Shown here piece after piece: positions 42,618-50,381 of a stretch of DNA of 64,000 nt (position 1 is its first letter; each line of letters begins with the position of its first letter). The stretch comes from Bacteroidales bacterium. GTDB taxonomy: Bacteria > Bacteroidota > Bacteroidia > Bacteroidales > UBA932. Both the position numbers and the translations under genes were made by a program. The stretch spans positions 1-64,000 of the forward strand of contig JALOCI010000011.1 of NCBI GenBank assembly GCA_023227835.1. The letters run 5' to 3'. The notes under the pieces were generated by a model. It saw nothing but the letters and a program-made list of their open reading frames with translations, was not told the origin of the DNA and ran no database searches.

Positions 42618-45047
42618 TCACGCCAAAAGGTCGGAAAATATACCTGATGCGGTAAGAGCAGCTCCGGCACCTGCTCCCGTAACTATTAAAGGCGAGGTGT
42701 ACTCATCACTGTATATTGTCACAGAGTTGTCTCTGCCGTAAATATTGTAGAACGGGTGTGTTTCCCCGACAGATTCCAGACCGATACTGCATCCGTTTTT
42801 GTCAATTCTTGCAATAAACCTCAACCTCTCGCCTTTAGCATCGGAATCTTTGAACATAGCCAAAATCTTATCTTCATAGTCTCTTAGCTGTGCCTGGAAG
42901 ATTTTTGTATCAGAAGAAAATAGGGATTCATTAAGAAATGGTTTTAGTTTAACATCATCAGGTTCCAGTTTGAACCCAGACTCCCTTGCAAGAATCAAGG
43001 CTTTCCGTAATGTGTCAGTCCCTGAGAGGTCAATCCTCGGATCCGGTTCTGTATAGCCTGCCGCCCTTGCCTGTTCGACAAGATCTGCGAATCTGACTGA
43101 TCCGTCATATTTACTGAACAGATAATTAAGAGTTCCGGACAGTATTGCTTCAACTCTTTGTATATTATCTCCGCAATTTTTCCTTTCCTTTATAGTTGAA
43201 ATGATAGGCAATGCCGCTCCTACAGTAGTCTCGTACCTCAATTGAACTCCTGTATTCAAGCAGATCTCCTGAAGAGCATCGTAACTCTCCTGAGAGGAGC
43301 TTAGGCCTATTTTATTACAGGTTACAACCTTACAGCCGGATTGCAGAAATTCCTGATAGAGTGAGGTTACTTCCCTGCTTGCTGTACAATCTACAAAAAC
43401 ACTATCCGGAAGATTCATGTCAGAGCATATTTCACGGAATCTGTTAATGTCAGAAGGCTCTCCTTTAGAGAGCAAACCATCTATTAACTTTGGGAGAATT
43501 CCTCTTTTGTCGGAGATCATCTGTTTGCTGTTACATATTGCGACGATATGGATTTCCATGCCTCTCTTGCTACTTAACCAATCTCTGCGGGAATCAATTA
43601 CAGATATTAGTGCTTTTGCTACCTGTCCGTATCCCGCAATAAATAAATTGAGTTTTTTCTTTCCCTCTCCGAAAAATTCATCATGTATAACTTTTATTGA
43701 AAGGTCGGAATCTTCCTCTTTTACAACAACAGAGATATTTTTCTCAGAAGATCCCTGGGCTATTGCTCTTATATTAATTCCTGAATGCCCGATTGCATTG
43801 AACATCTTACCTCCTGTCCCGGACTGGTTTTTCAAATCATCCCCTACAAGAGAAATAATTGAAAATCCTCTTTCAACTTTCAGGGGATTTACCCTGTTAA
43901 GAGTTATCTCGTACGCAAACACACTGTCGGCTGCCTTTTTCGCCTTTTCCGCATCACTGTCCTCTATTGCAACGCACATTGTGTGGACAGATGAGGCCTG
44001 TGTGATAAGTACAATATTTACTCCGGCATTTGCCAATGCACCAAAGAGCCTTGCTGAATAACCCGGGACTCCGACCATACCGCTGCCCTCCATAGAAAGC
44101 AGGGCAATTTTGTTGCTCCTTGATATACCTCTTATCTTTCCGTGGCTTTCGGGAGGATTGTTTTCGATTATGGTCCCAGGGTCTTCAGGATCAAATGTGT
44201 TTTTTACAACAATAGGTATCCCTTTGCTTACCGCAGGTTGGATAGTAGGAGGATATATTACCTTTGCTCCGAAATGAGATAACTCCTGTGCCTCTTTATA
44301 TGAAATGTGCCTGATAGTAATTGCTTCCGGTACAATTCTGGGGTCTGCTGTCATCATTCCGTTAACATCACTCCATATCTGAAGTTCTCTTGCCTCAGTT
44401 GCTTCAGCCAATAAAGCCGCGGTATAGTCCGAGCCTCCGCGACCCAGTGTTGTTGTCCTTTTCAAAAGGTCACTTGCAATGAATCCAGGAACAATAATCA
44501 GACGTTGACGGTTAGAACTTAGCATCTTTTTTATGTTTGCGTAGCTGACCTGCTTTAAAACCACATTGCCCGTACTTCCGGGTTCTGTCTTGATTATCTC
44601 TCTGGCATCTGCCCAATAGTTGTTTATACCCATTGAAGCGAATCGTTCACTGATAATTCTTGTTGACAGAACCTCCCCGAAACTCATTATAAGATCCAGA
44701 GACGAGTTACTCAGCTCTTTAAGATAAAACACTCCTTTACAAATCTCCCTTAGTTGATTAAATGTGTTTTTTGTCTTTGAGGAGAGAGCATGTTGGTAAT
44801 CTATTGGAAGTAGATCCCAAATTATTTTCTGATGTCTCTCTTCGAGCTTGTCAATCATTTCAAGGTATGATTCATCCTGCATTGCTGCAAGTTTGCCTAT
44901 TTCTATCAATTTATCAGTGCATCCGCCTATTGCCGATGCCACTAAAATAGTGCGGTCTTTTTTGACACTCTCCTTGACAATTTTTATAACATTGGAAATA
45001 TTGACTGCATCCGCAACCGAACTACCCCCGAATTTCAGTACCTGCAT
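42618..45047 (-). CDS. thrA: Bifunctional aspartate kinase / homoserine dehydrogenase
   Basis: This 809-residue fusion catalyses the first and third steps from aspartate to homoserine. The kinase part (about 1-300) starts with the KFGGSSVAD motif and has TTLGRGGSDYTAALLAE. Two ACT regulatory domains (about 310-460) follow, normally for threonine feedback. The homoserine dehydrogenase part begins with the NAD-binding FIAGYGQVAKALISV and has LSGTLNYLFSK and GYTEPDPRIDLSGTDTLRKA. It starts one base after metX, which uses its product homoserine, so the operon makes activated homoserine for methionine. Confidence 0.97.
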   Translation of the reverse strand: MQVLKFGGSSVADAVNISNVIKIVKESVKKDRTILVASAIGGCTDKLIEIGKLAAMQDESYLEMIDKLEERHQKIIWDLLPIDYQHALSSKTKNTFNQLREICKGVFYLKELSNSSLDLIMSFGEVLSTRIISERFASMGINNYWADAREIIKTEPGSTGNVVLKQVSYANIKKMLSSNRQRLIIVPGFIASDLLKRTTTLGRGGSDYTAALLAEATEARELQIWSDVNGMMTADPRIVPEAITIRHISYKEAQELSHFGAKVIYPPTIQPAVSKGIPIVVKNTFDPEDPGTIIENNPPESHGKIRGISRSNKIALLSMEGSGMVGVPGYSARLFGALANAGVNIVLITQASSVHTMCVAIEDSDAEKAKKAADSVFAYEITLNRVNPLKVERGFSIISLVGDDLKNQSGTGGKMFNAIGHSGINIRAIAQGSSEKNISVVVKEEDSDLSIKVIHDEFFGEGKKKLNLFIAGYGQVAKALISVIDSRRDWLSSKRGMEIHIVAICNSKQMISDKRGILPKLIDGLLSKGEPSDINRFREICSDMNLPDSVFVDCTASREVTSLYQEFLQSGCKVVTCNKIGLSSSQESYDALQEICLNTGVQLRYETTVGAALPIISTIKERKNCGDNIQRVEAILSGTLNYLFSKYDGSVRFADLVEQARAAGYTEPDPRIDLSGTDTLRKALILARESGFKLEPDDVKLKPFLNESLFSSDTKIFQAQLRDYEDKILAMFKDSDAKGERLRFIARIDKNGCSIGLESVGETHPFYNIYGRDNSVTIYSDEYTSPLIVTGAGAGAALTASGIFSDLLA

Positions 45048-45048
45048 T

Positions 45049-46068
45049 TTAATTCAAAAATTTTATATGATTTTTTATTTTGTTTTCTATTGATTGCCAT
45101 TCCAGTAGGAATCCGTCATGGCCAAAATCAGAGGAGATAATCTCAAGAGTCCCGTTTTTAATGTTGTCTGCAAGAAGTTTTTGTTCTTCTACGGGAAAAA
45201 GCACGTCACTGTCAATCCCTATAATCAGGGTGTTGGCAGAGATTGTAGAGAGTGCGTTACAAACACCGCCCCTGCCTCTTCCTGCATTATGGCTGTCGAT
45301 GGATTTTGTGAGACAGTAGTATGAGTACGCATCAAATCTGTCGCGAAGTTTCTTTCCCTGATACCTCTGATAGCTGCAAGCCCTGTCTGCGAATAATTTA
45401 TCTTCATCACTCTCATTTTGTGTGATTCCGTAACCGCGGAATGAACGATATGAAAGTAATGCTATTGAGCGTGCCGCTTCGAGTCCCTTTGCCCCCCCGT
45501 CAAGATTCTGTTGCTTTTCAAAAGAGTTGTCAGAAAAAAGAGCAAGCCTCTGAGACTCGTTGAAGGCTGTCCCCCATGGTGATACTCGTGCATTACAGGC
45601 CAGAAGAACCATGTTTTCAACTTTTTCAGGGTACATAATGCTCCACTCTATAGCCTGGAATCCTCCGATTGAACCACCTACTATGAGGTCAATTTTCTCT
45701 ATTCCAAGATATTCTCTTAGTAAGTTCTGGGACCTGACAATGTCCCTTACTGTTATCCCTGGAAATGAGAGCAGAAATTGCTTTCCGTTCTCATCATAAG
45801 ATGAAGGGCCTGTGCTTCCGTAACAAGAACCAAGCATGTTGGCGCATATTACCGTGTATTTATCAGTGTCGAAGAGTTTCCCTTTTCCGACTAAATCCGG
45901 CCACCACTCTTCAGGATTGGAATTGGCCGTCAGGGCATGGCATATCCATATAACCTCTCTTCCCGCTTTATAATTATCAGTTGAATGATAGCAGATATCT
46001 ATCTGCTTTAGACTATCTCCGCATTCAAGTTCAAATGGAGATTCCGATTTATAGTAATGTCTGTTCAT
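45049..46068 (-). CDS. metX: Homoserine O-acetyltransferase
   Basis: This 339-residue alpha/beta hydrolase-fold enzyme acetylates homoserine with acetyl-CoA, the entry step of methionine synthesis. The nucleophile serine lies in VGGSIGGFQAIEW. The catalytic Asp and His are in IDSDVLFP and DFGHDGFLLEW. Other signatures are CHALTANSNPEEWW, MLGSCYGSTGPSS and CNARVSPWG. It is the first gene of a metX-thrA operon and is preceded by a promoter 234 nt upstream and a structured leader, so it is probably controlled at the RNA level. Confidence 0.96.
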   Translation of the reverse strand: MNRHYYKSESPFELECGDSLKQIDICYHSTDNYKAGREVIWICHALTANSNPEEWWPDLVGKGKLFDTDKYTVICANMLGSCYGSTGPSSYDENGKQFLLSFPGITVRDIVRSQNLLREYLGIEKIDLIVGGSIGGFQAIEWSIMYPEKVENMVLLACNARVSPWGTAFNESQRLALFSDNSFEKQQNLDGGAKGLEAARSIALLSYRSFRGYGITQNESDEDKLFADRACSYQRYQGKKLRDRFDAYSYYCLTKSIDSHNAGRGRGGVCNALSTISANTLIIGIDSDVLFPVEEQKLLADNIKNGTLEIISSDFGHDGFLLEWQSIENKIKNHIKFLN

Positions 46069-46125
46069 GTGAGTCCATGCACAGGAAACGCAATAATGCT
46101 TCCTTCGTTAAAAAAATTATGACTG

Positions 46126-46290
46126 ATTGGATTTATGGGCTTACACCCAATGGATCTGCGTAAGATCCGGAAATTAACCTAGCATCTGGCGATGCATTCG
46201 CATCATCATGGCTGACATCATTACAGAGAGGGTGTCAGAAGGCACTCTTGAATAGCTGTGTGATATGCTAAAAACTCTGTACATGTTATC
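46126..46290 (-). ncRNA. Structured 5' leader of metX-thrA, candidate riboswitch
   Basis: The metX transcript should begin near 46296 and carry a leader of about 230 nt. It contains several perfect helices (5' arm first): TAGCAT (46270-46265) with ATGCTA (46185-46180); CTGACA (46238-46233) with TGTCAG (46217-46212); GATGC (46204-46200) with GCATC (46195-46191); GGATCT (46168-46163) with AGATCC (46157-46152); and ATTGG (46151-46147) with CCAAT (46130-46126). ACAGAG (46280-46275) can pair with CTCTGT in the 46232-46218 loop as a pseudoknot. GCATATCA (46268-46261) can alternatively pair with TGAT-g-ATGC (46208-46200), giving mutually exclusive folds. I could not match it to SAM-I, SAM-II, SAM-IV, TPP or cobalamin consensus from memory. 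Methionine or SAM sensing is inferred only from the genes. Confidence 0.45.
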
Positions 46291-46301
46291 TAATCGAATT
46301 G

Positions 46302-46331
46302 CAAAATTATGAATTGTTATATAAATGACAA
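46302..46331 (-). promoter_or_regulatory. Promoter of metX-thrA (TTG-N19-TAATTTTG)
   Basis: On the minus strand TTG (46331-46329) is followed after 19 nt by TAATTTTG (46309-46302), a complete match to the Bacteroidota promoter pattern. It is divergent from the hydrogenase promoter at 46338. Confidence 0.7.
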
Positions 46332-46337
46332 ATTTTT

Positions 46338-46368
46338 TTGTGCCTTAATTCATCTATGGCTACTTTTG
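46338..46368 (+). promoter_or_regulatory. Promoter of the [FeFe] hydrogenase gene (TTG-N20-TACTTTTG)
   Basis: TTG (46338-46340) is followed after 20 nt by TACTTTTG (46361-46368), 22 nt before the ATG at 46391. It is a complete match to the pattern and indicates a dedicated transcription start for the hydrogenase. Confidence 0.7.
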
Positions 46369-46390
46369 CGGCTTAAAATTTTGAACTGAT

Positions 46391-47818
46391 ATGTATAATC
46401 AAGCCACCGAGATTAAGAGGGAATTATTAGAGAGAGTAAGTAAATTGTGTTTTGAAGGGCGTCTGCTGGAGGGAGTTGACAGAATTCCAATTGAGATGAG
46501 GCCTAAAGGTGAGCATTTCAGCAGATGCTGTATACATAAGGACAGAGCAGTGATAAGGCATAGGCTAATGACAATTCTTGGGTTTAAACCAGATGAGGAG
46601 CTTGACGAGCTGACAACCCTGAAGGAGTATGCAAAGCTTGCAAAAATGCCACAAGATGTAGAGGATGTCATGCTTACAGTAGTGGATGAGGCGTGCAGTT
46701 CTTGCCTGAAGTATAATTACACTGTAACGAACCTTTGTCGTGGTTGTGTCGGGCATCCGTGCACCTATGCCTGTAATAAAAATGCCATTTCAGTCAGAAA
46801 GAAGGCCCACATAGATCAGGATTTATGTGTGAGTTGCGGCAGATGTATGCAAGCCTGTCCGTATCATGCAATTGTATACACACCGGTGCCATGTGAGGAG
46901 GCCTGTCCTGTGAAGGCTATATCCAAAGATTATTACGGAATTGAGCATATTGACCCGGATAAGTGTATTGCCTGTGGAAAATGCAAGGACATCTGTTCTT
47001 ATGGGGCAATAATGAGCAAGACAACAATTGTCCAAATAATAAATGATATAAAGAACCCGGAAAAGAAGGTTGTTGCAATGGTGGCTCCGGCGCTTGCCGG
47101 GCAGTACCAGGCTTCTTTACAACAGATACTTTCAGCAGTAAAAGATTGCGGTTTTGATGAGGTTGTTGAGGTTGCAAAGGGTGCCAATCTTACTACAAGC
47201 ACAGAGGCTCTGGAGTGGAAGGAGAGGGTTGAAGAGAATGGTGAACCCTTTATGACTACATCTTGTTGTCCATCATATAAACTTTGGGCAGAAAAATATA
47301 TGCCGGAGCTGGTTCCTTATATCTCTAATACTGCAACGCCGGCATCATTTACCGCAAAGTTTGTAAAAGAGCGGGATTCAGCCCTGGTGACTGTCTTTAT
47401 AAGCCCTTGTGTTGCTAAAAGAGTGGAGGGAATAAACGATCCAAATATCGATTATGTCATGACCTTTGAGGAGGTTGATGCCATGATGAGGGCAAGAGGT
47501 ATTGTGGTTGAAGATTCAACCGGATACATTCCTGATTCAACTATCGATATGAGTGGAAGAATGTATGCAAAAAGTGGAGGTGTTGCCAACTCTGTGGTAA
47601 AATACCTGGGAAATCCTTCCGGATTAAAAACAGAGGTGATAAACGGAATAAACAGAGATACAATAAAAATTTTGAAAGCTAAGGCTACAACCGGAAAATC
47701 AGATTCAAACCTTGTAGAGGTTATGATGTGTGAGGGAGGGTGTGTCAATGGTTGTGTTGTCCTTGCCAATCCGAAAGTGGCGCTGAGGCAGCTTAACACT
47801 TTGGAGAAGAACTCCTGA
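46391..47818 (+). CDS. [FeFe] hydrogenase, group B-like monomer
   Basis: This 475-residue cytoplasmic iron-sulfur protein has an N-terminal region with CCIHKDRAVIRHR and CSSC...CRGCVGHPC motifs, ferredoxin-type clusters (CVSCGRCMQACP, CEEACP, CIACGKCKDIC) and an H-cluster domain. All four H-cluster cysteine positions are present: L1 TSCCPSY (C292/C293), L2 SPCVAKR (C340) and L3 MMCEGGCVNG (C447, C451). The N-terminal CC-x-x-K-[DE]-R-A motif and architecture fit group B enzymes known from gut anaerobes; the assignment is from recall. It should evolve H2 from reduced ferredoxin. HydEFG maturases are not in the window. Confidence 0.9.
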   Translation: MYNQATEIKRELLERVSKLCFEGRLLEGVDRIPIEMRPKGEHFSRCCIHKDRAVIRHRLMTILGFKPDEELDELTTLKEYAKLAKMPQDVEDVMLTVVDEACSSCLKYNYTVTNLCRGCVGHPCTYACNKNAISVRKKAHIDQDLCVSCGRCMQACPYHAIVYTPVPCEEACPVKAISKDYYGIEHIDPDKCIACGKCKDICSYGAIMSKTTIVQIINDIKNPEKKVVAMVAPALAGQYQASLQQILSAVKDCGFDEVVEVAKGANLTTSTEALEWKERVEENGEPFMTTSCCPSYKLWAEKYMPELVPYISNTATPASFTAKFVKERDSALVTVFISPCVAKRVEGINDPNIDYVMTFEEVDAMMRARGIVVEDSTGYIPDSTIDMSGRMYAKSGGVANSVVKYLGNPSGLKTEVINGINRDTIKILKAKATTGKSDSNLVEVMMCEGGCVNGCVVLANPKVALRQLNTLEKNS

Positions 47819-47840
47819 GTGTTAATTCCTCATCTCTTAA

Positions 47841-49322
47841 CTACAATGCTTTAGTAAAAGTAAAAGTAAACCCTGACTGTTTTAACGTCATCTCATTTGT
47901 CTCCGGTTTGAATGTGATGACAATAGTCCGGTCTAACGAGCAGAGAGTATCAGGTGCGGTTGCCTCAATCTCGAATCGTTTCTGATTTGTGGCCTGAGCA
48001 AATATTCTTTCGCCTTCTGATGATATTTCTATCTTGAAAGGTAGTTGTTTGCTGGAGTATACCCCTGAATAATTCCGTATAAGTTCTTGGGAGATTGTAA
48101 TTTTTGTAAAAGACGGAATAGAGAATGGCTTTCCGTATACACAACTGTATGCTGCTATCATTATATTGTTAATATTATAATTGAAGCCATTTGAAATAAT
48201 TGCAACACCAATTCCGTCATCAGGATTTATCGCTAGTATTGAAGAGAAGCCGTCAATGCCACCTGTATGCCCAAATAGTTTCTTGTCGTAAAATTGAAAC
48301 GGAAAAATCCCGTGACCGAATCCGTCGTTTATTTTCGTCATCTGTTTAAGAGATGCTTCGGAAAGTAATTTTCCCGAAAAGAGGGCATCTGCGAAAATCA
48401 ACAGATCGGACGGAGTTGAGACAACAGCCCCGGCTCCGACAGGTACAGAGGGATCGGTGTCACTCTCTTTGATCCATCTTTCGGCAAATTTGAATGAGTT
48501 GCACTCACCCTTAAGTTTCTTCGAATTTGCTGGCATCTCGGTATATTTGAGAGAAAGCGGTTTTATAACCTTCTTGTTTAAAATATCCCTGTAACTTTTT
48601 CCATAAATATCCTCCAGGATATAAGTGAGAAGTATATAGTTCGAGTTACTGTATTTAGCTTTACTCTTAGGTTCAAACTCACTTTTTCCCTCTGAGATAA
48701 GCTTCACCATATCCTTTTTCGCCATTGGTTTAGTGTTCCATTCAAGATAATCTTTATTGTCTGTCACACTATGAATCCCGCTGTGGTGATTCAACATATC
48801 CCCCAATGTAATTTTTTGGCTATTGTCTATTGATGGGAAGAAACGATCCAGGGTCATATCAAGTGTAAGTTTGCCCTCTTCGATAGCCTTAAAGACCAGG
48901 ACAGCCGTAAACATCTTGGAAATAGAACCTATCCGGTACCGGCTGTTCTCATCTGCCTTCAAACCGGATTCTATGTCGCTGTAGCCGGAAAACTTTGAAT
49001 ATATAACCTTTCCATCTATAGCTACTGCGATGCTTCCCATGAATCTGTCATTGGACTCAAGAGTGTAGAGCAATGAGTCTAGTTTTTTAAAATCTGTCTG
49101 TCGGGCAAAAAGTTCTGATGCCGGCAAGGAGAAAAGTAACAGAGTTAAAAGTGAAATGAATAGAGTGGAAAGTGAAGAGTGAAAAGTGGAAAATGATGAG
49201 TGAAAAGTGGGAAGTGAAGAGTGAAAAGTGGAAAGTGAAGAGTGAAAAGTGGAAAATGATGAGTGAAAAGTGGGAAGTGAAGAGTGAAAAGTGGTATTGT
49301 GGAGTGAGTTCTTTATCTTCAT
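47841..49322 (-). CDS. Class C beta-lactamase-type serine hydrolase with repeat-extended N-terminus
   Basis: This 493-residue protein has a penicillin-binding-protein/beta-lactamase fold: SISKMFTA (SxxK nucleophile), YSNSNYILL (YxN) and GHTGGIDGF (KTG equivalent). The hydrophobic export segment (LFISLLTLLLFSLPASELFA) is preceded by about 50 residues made mostly of seven-residue repeats (FHSSLST, FHSSLPT, FHSSFST) encoded by a 21-bp minisatellite. The only ATG before the domain is at 49322, so the repeats are probably translated as a long n-region of the signal peptide. It follows sdpI by 5 bp. Substrate unknown; D-amino peptides or esters are possible. Confidence 0.85.
   Translation of the reverse strand: MKIKNSLHNTTFHSSLPTFHSSFSTFHSSLSTFHSSLPTFHSSFSTFHSSLSTLFISLLTLLLFSLPASELFARQTDFKKLDSLLYTLESNDRFMGSIAVAIDGKVIYSKFSGYSDIESGLKADENSRYRIGSISKMFTAVLVFKAIEEGKLTLDMTLDRFFPSIDNSQKITLGDMLNHHSGIHSVTDNKDYLEWNTKPMAKKDMVKLISEGKSEFEPKSKAKYSNSNYILLTYILEDIYGKSYRDILNKKVIKPLSLKYTEMPANSKKLKGECNSFKFAERWIKESDTDPSVPVGAGAVVSTPSDLLIFADALFSGKLLSEASLKQMTKINDGFGHGIFPFQFYDKKLFGHTGGIDGFSSILAINPDDGIGVAIISNGFNYNINNIMIAAYSCVYGKPFSIPSFTKITISQELIRNYSGVYSSKQLPFKIEISSEGERIFAQATNQKRFEIEATAPDTLCSLDRTIVITFKPETNEMTLKQSGFTFTFTKAL
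49165..49290. repeat. 21-bp minisatellite, six units in a perfect 63-bp duplication
   Basis: Six 21-bp units run from 49165 to 49290 in the order A-B-C-A-B-C. On the plus strand the units begin GTGGAAAGTGAAG, GTGGAAAATGATG and GTGGGAAGTGAAG, each ending AGTGAAAA. The two 63-bp halves (49165-49227 and 49228-49290) are identical. Degenerate similar sequence continues on both sides. The unit length is a multiple of three, so copy-number change would keep the reading frame of the minus-strand hydrolase gene. Confidence 0.95.
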
Positions 49323-49327
49323 AATGT

Positions 49328-49981
49328 CTATAATTTATTTTGTTCCTTACGGTATTCGATATATGAATAAACGACCGGTATGAGGCTAATAATTCCAACT
49401 ATTACCAAAAAGGATATTCCCAATATATGGCTATTCCTGATTAAAGCTGAGAGTAGGATTGTCAACAATCCTCCTGAAACCCAGAGACGCGCTCCTAGCC
49501 GGTGCGTCTTTCTCCAGACAACTTCACTTTCAAGTGTCCATGGGGTCCTTATACCGAAAAAGTAGTTTTCTCTCAGAGCCTGCAGGTAGTTGCCAAACAT
49601 AAGGAATAATAAGCCCAGTATAGCAAAGAAAATATTAGGGTTTTCCATTGACCCCTCTTTGGAAATATATATAAGATATATTGAGAGCAACGAGAAGAAT
49701 ATAGCAAAGATGGCTCTGAGCTGATTGTATTTCTTACCCATAAGCGAGATTCTTTTCTTAGGATCCAGTATAGGTATGAGAAACATTACTACATATAACA
49801 AGGCACATAATCCGGCCGGCATGATCCAAAGAGTATTTTTCTGAGACCAACCGTTGGCTGTTCCGTCCAACCCGAAGTGAGTAGGCACCCTTTCAGGGAG
49901 TGTGTCATAATTTATACCAAGGTAGATAAAGGGTATGATGATAAAGATTAATAAAAATATTTCAAAAAGATATTTTTTCAT
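49328..49981 (-). CDS. SdpI/DUF1648 membrane protein
   Basis: This 217-residue inner-membrane protein has an N-terminal DUF1648 region (YDTLPERVPTHFGLDGTANGWSQK minus flanks, about residues 24-50) and a C-terminal SdpI-type region (YFFGIRTPWTLESEVVWRKTHR region, about 135-160), with about six transmembrane helices. SdpI in Bacillus gives immunity to the SdpC toxin and signals to the repressor SdpR. Here an SdpR-like gene lies 20 bp upstream in the same operon, but no sdpC-like toxin gene is seen. A general envelope-stress or efflux role is possible. Confidence 0.88.
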   Translation of the reverse strand: MKKYLFEIFLLIFIIIPFIYLGINYDTLPERVPTHFGLDGTANGWSQKNTLWIMPAGLCALLYVVMFLIPILDPKKRISLMGKKYNQLRAIFAIFFSLLSIYLIYISKEGSMENPNIFFAILGLLFLMFGNYLQALRENYFFGIRTPWTLESEVVWRKTHRLGARLWVSGGLLTILLSALIRNSHILGISFLVIVGIISLIPVVYSYIEYRKEQNKL

Positions 49982-50001
49982 ATCTGCTATAGTTTTGATT
50001 A

Positions 50002-50256
50002 TTATTTTGTAAGTGTCAGTATATATTCCAAAAGATCGTTTATGATTGTTGTGTTTATAGAATAGAGCACAAATTGTCCCTTTTTGATAGTTGTTACAAG
50101 ACCGGCTCTCTTTAGCTTGTCAAGATGGTGTGAGATACTGGGAGCTGTCATGTTGAAATGTGCAGATATATCTCCTGCAGTCATGTCCCCCTGCCTCAAC
50201 ATTTTAAGAATTTCTCTCCTTACGGGATCATTCATTGCCTTGAAGACATCGTTCAT
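50002..50256 (-). CDS. SdpR-like ArsR-family autorepressor
   Basis: This 84-residue winged-helix protein is nearly all DNA-binding domain (MNDPVRREILKMLRQGD, AGDISAHFNMTAPSISHHLDKL, FVLYSINTT). It lacks the metal-binding cysteines of classical ArsR and matches the SdpR autorepressor type. ATG 50256 (MNDVFKAM) matches the family start; a TTG at 50274 would add six residues. It heads an sdpR-sdpI-serine hydrolase operon, and a 16-bp palindrome at 50290 is a likely operator. Confidence 0.9.
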   Translation of the reverse strand: MNDVFKAMNDPVRREILKMLRQGDMTAGDISAHFNMTAPSISHHLDKLKRAGLVTTIKKGQFVLYSINTTIINDLLEYILTLTK

Positions 50257-50289
50257 CTTTACCTTGTATTGCAATGGTTATTTTAATAA

Positions 50290-50305
50290 TTAGACAAATG
50301 TCTAA
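50290..50305. promoter_or_regulatory. Palindromic candidate operator for the SdpR-like repressor
   Basis: TTAGACA (50290-50296) and TGTCTAA (50299-50305) form perfect seven-base arms around AA. The site lies 34 bp upstream of the repressor start and 46 bp upstream of the -7 element of the divergent HydS-like gene, so one repressor could affect both directions. Confidence 0.55.
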
Positions 50306-50350
50306 ATATCTAATGAAACATCCAAATTTATTTTAATCAATCATTATGCT

Positions 50351-50358
50351 TAAATTTG
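50351..50358 (+). promoter_or_regulatory. -7 element for the HydS-like operon
   Basis: TAAATTTG matches TAnnTTTG, 23 nt before ATG 50382. It lies inside the longer frame that begins at 50346 and so argues for the shorter start. Confidence 0.5.
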
Positions 50359-50381
50359 TGAATCGTTATAAATATCTGATT

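Noticed and set aside
42584..42670. 29-residue N-terminal extension of ParE
   Set aside because: It overlaps the end of thrA and contains the parE promoter element. ParE similarity begins at the internal ATG at 42583.
43417..44061. 214-residue open frame antisense to thrA
   Set aside because: thrA is continuous and strongly conserved through this stretch. The opposite frame has no domain, promoter or start support.
46240..46255. TCAAGAGTGCC in the metX leader, reminiscent of SAM-I/SAM-IV core sequence
   Set aside because: The GGCAACC-type element and the matching P1 partner are missing, so I could not support a SAM-I or SAM-IV call.
46257..46281. Plus-strand TGATATGCTAAAAACTC resembling the 3' end of a SAM-II riboswitch
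   Set aside because: It lies upstream of the hydrogenase promoter on that strand, so it would not be in that mRNA, and the rest of the SAM-II core is absent.
49165..49290. Repeat array considered as a CRISPR
   Set aside because: The units are contiguous 21-mers without unique spacers, and no cas genes are present. It is a minisatellite.
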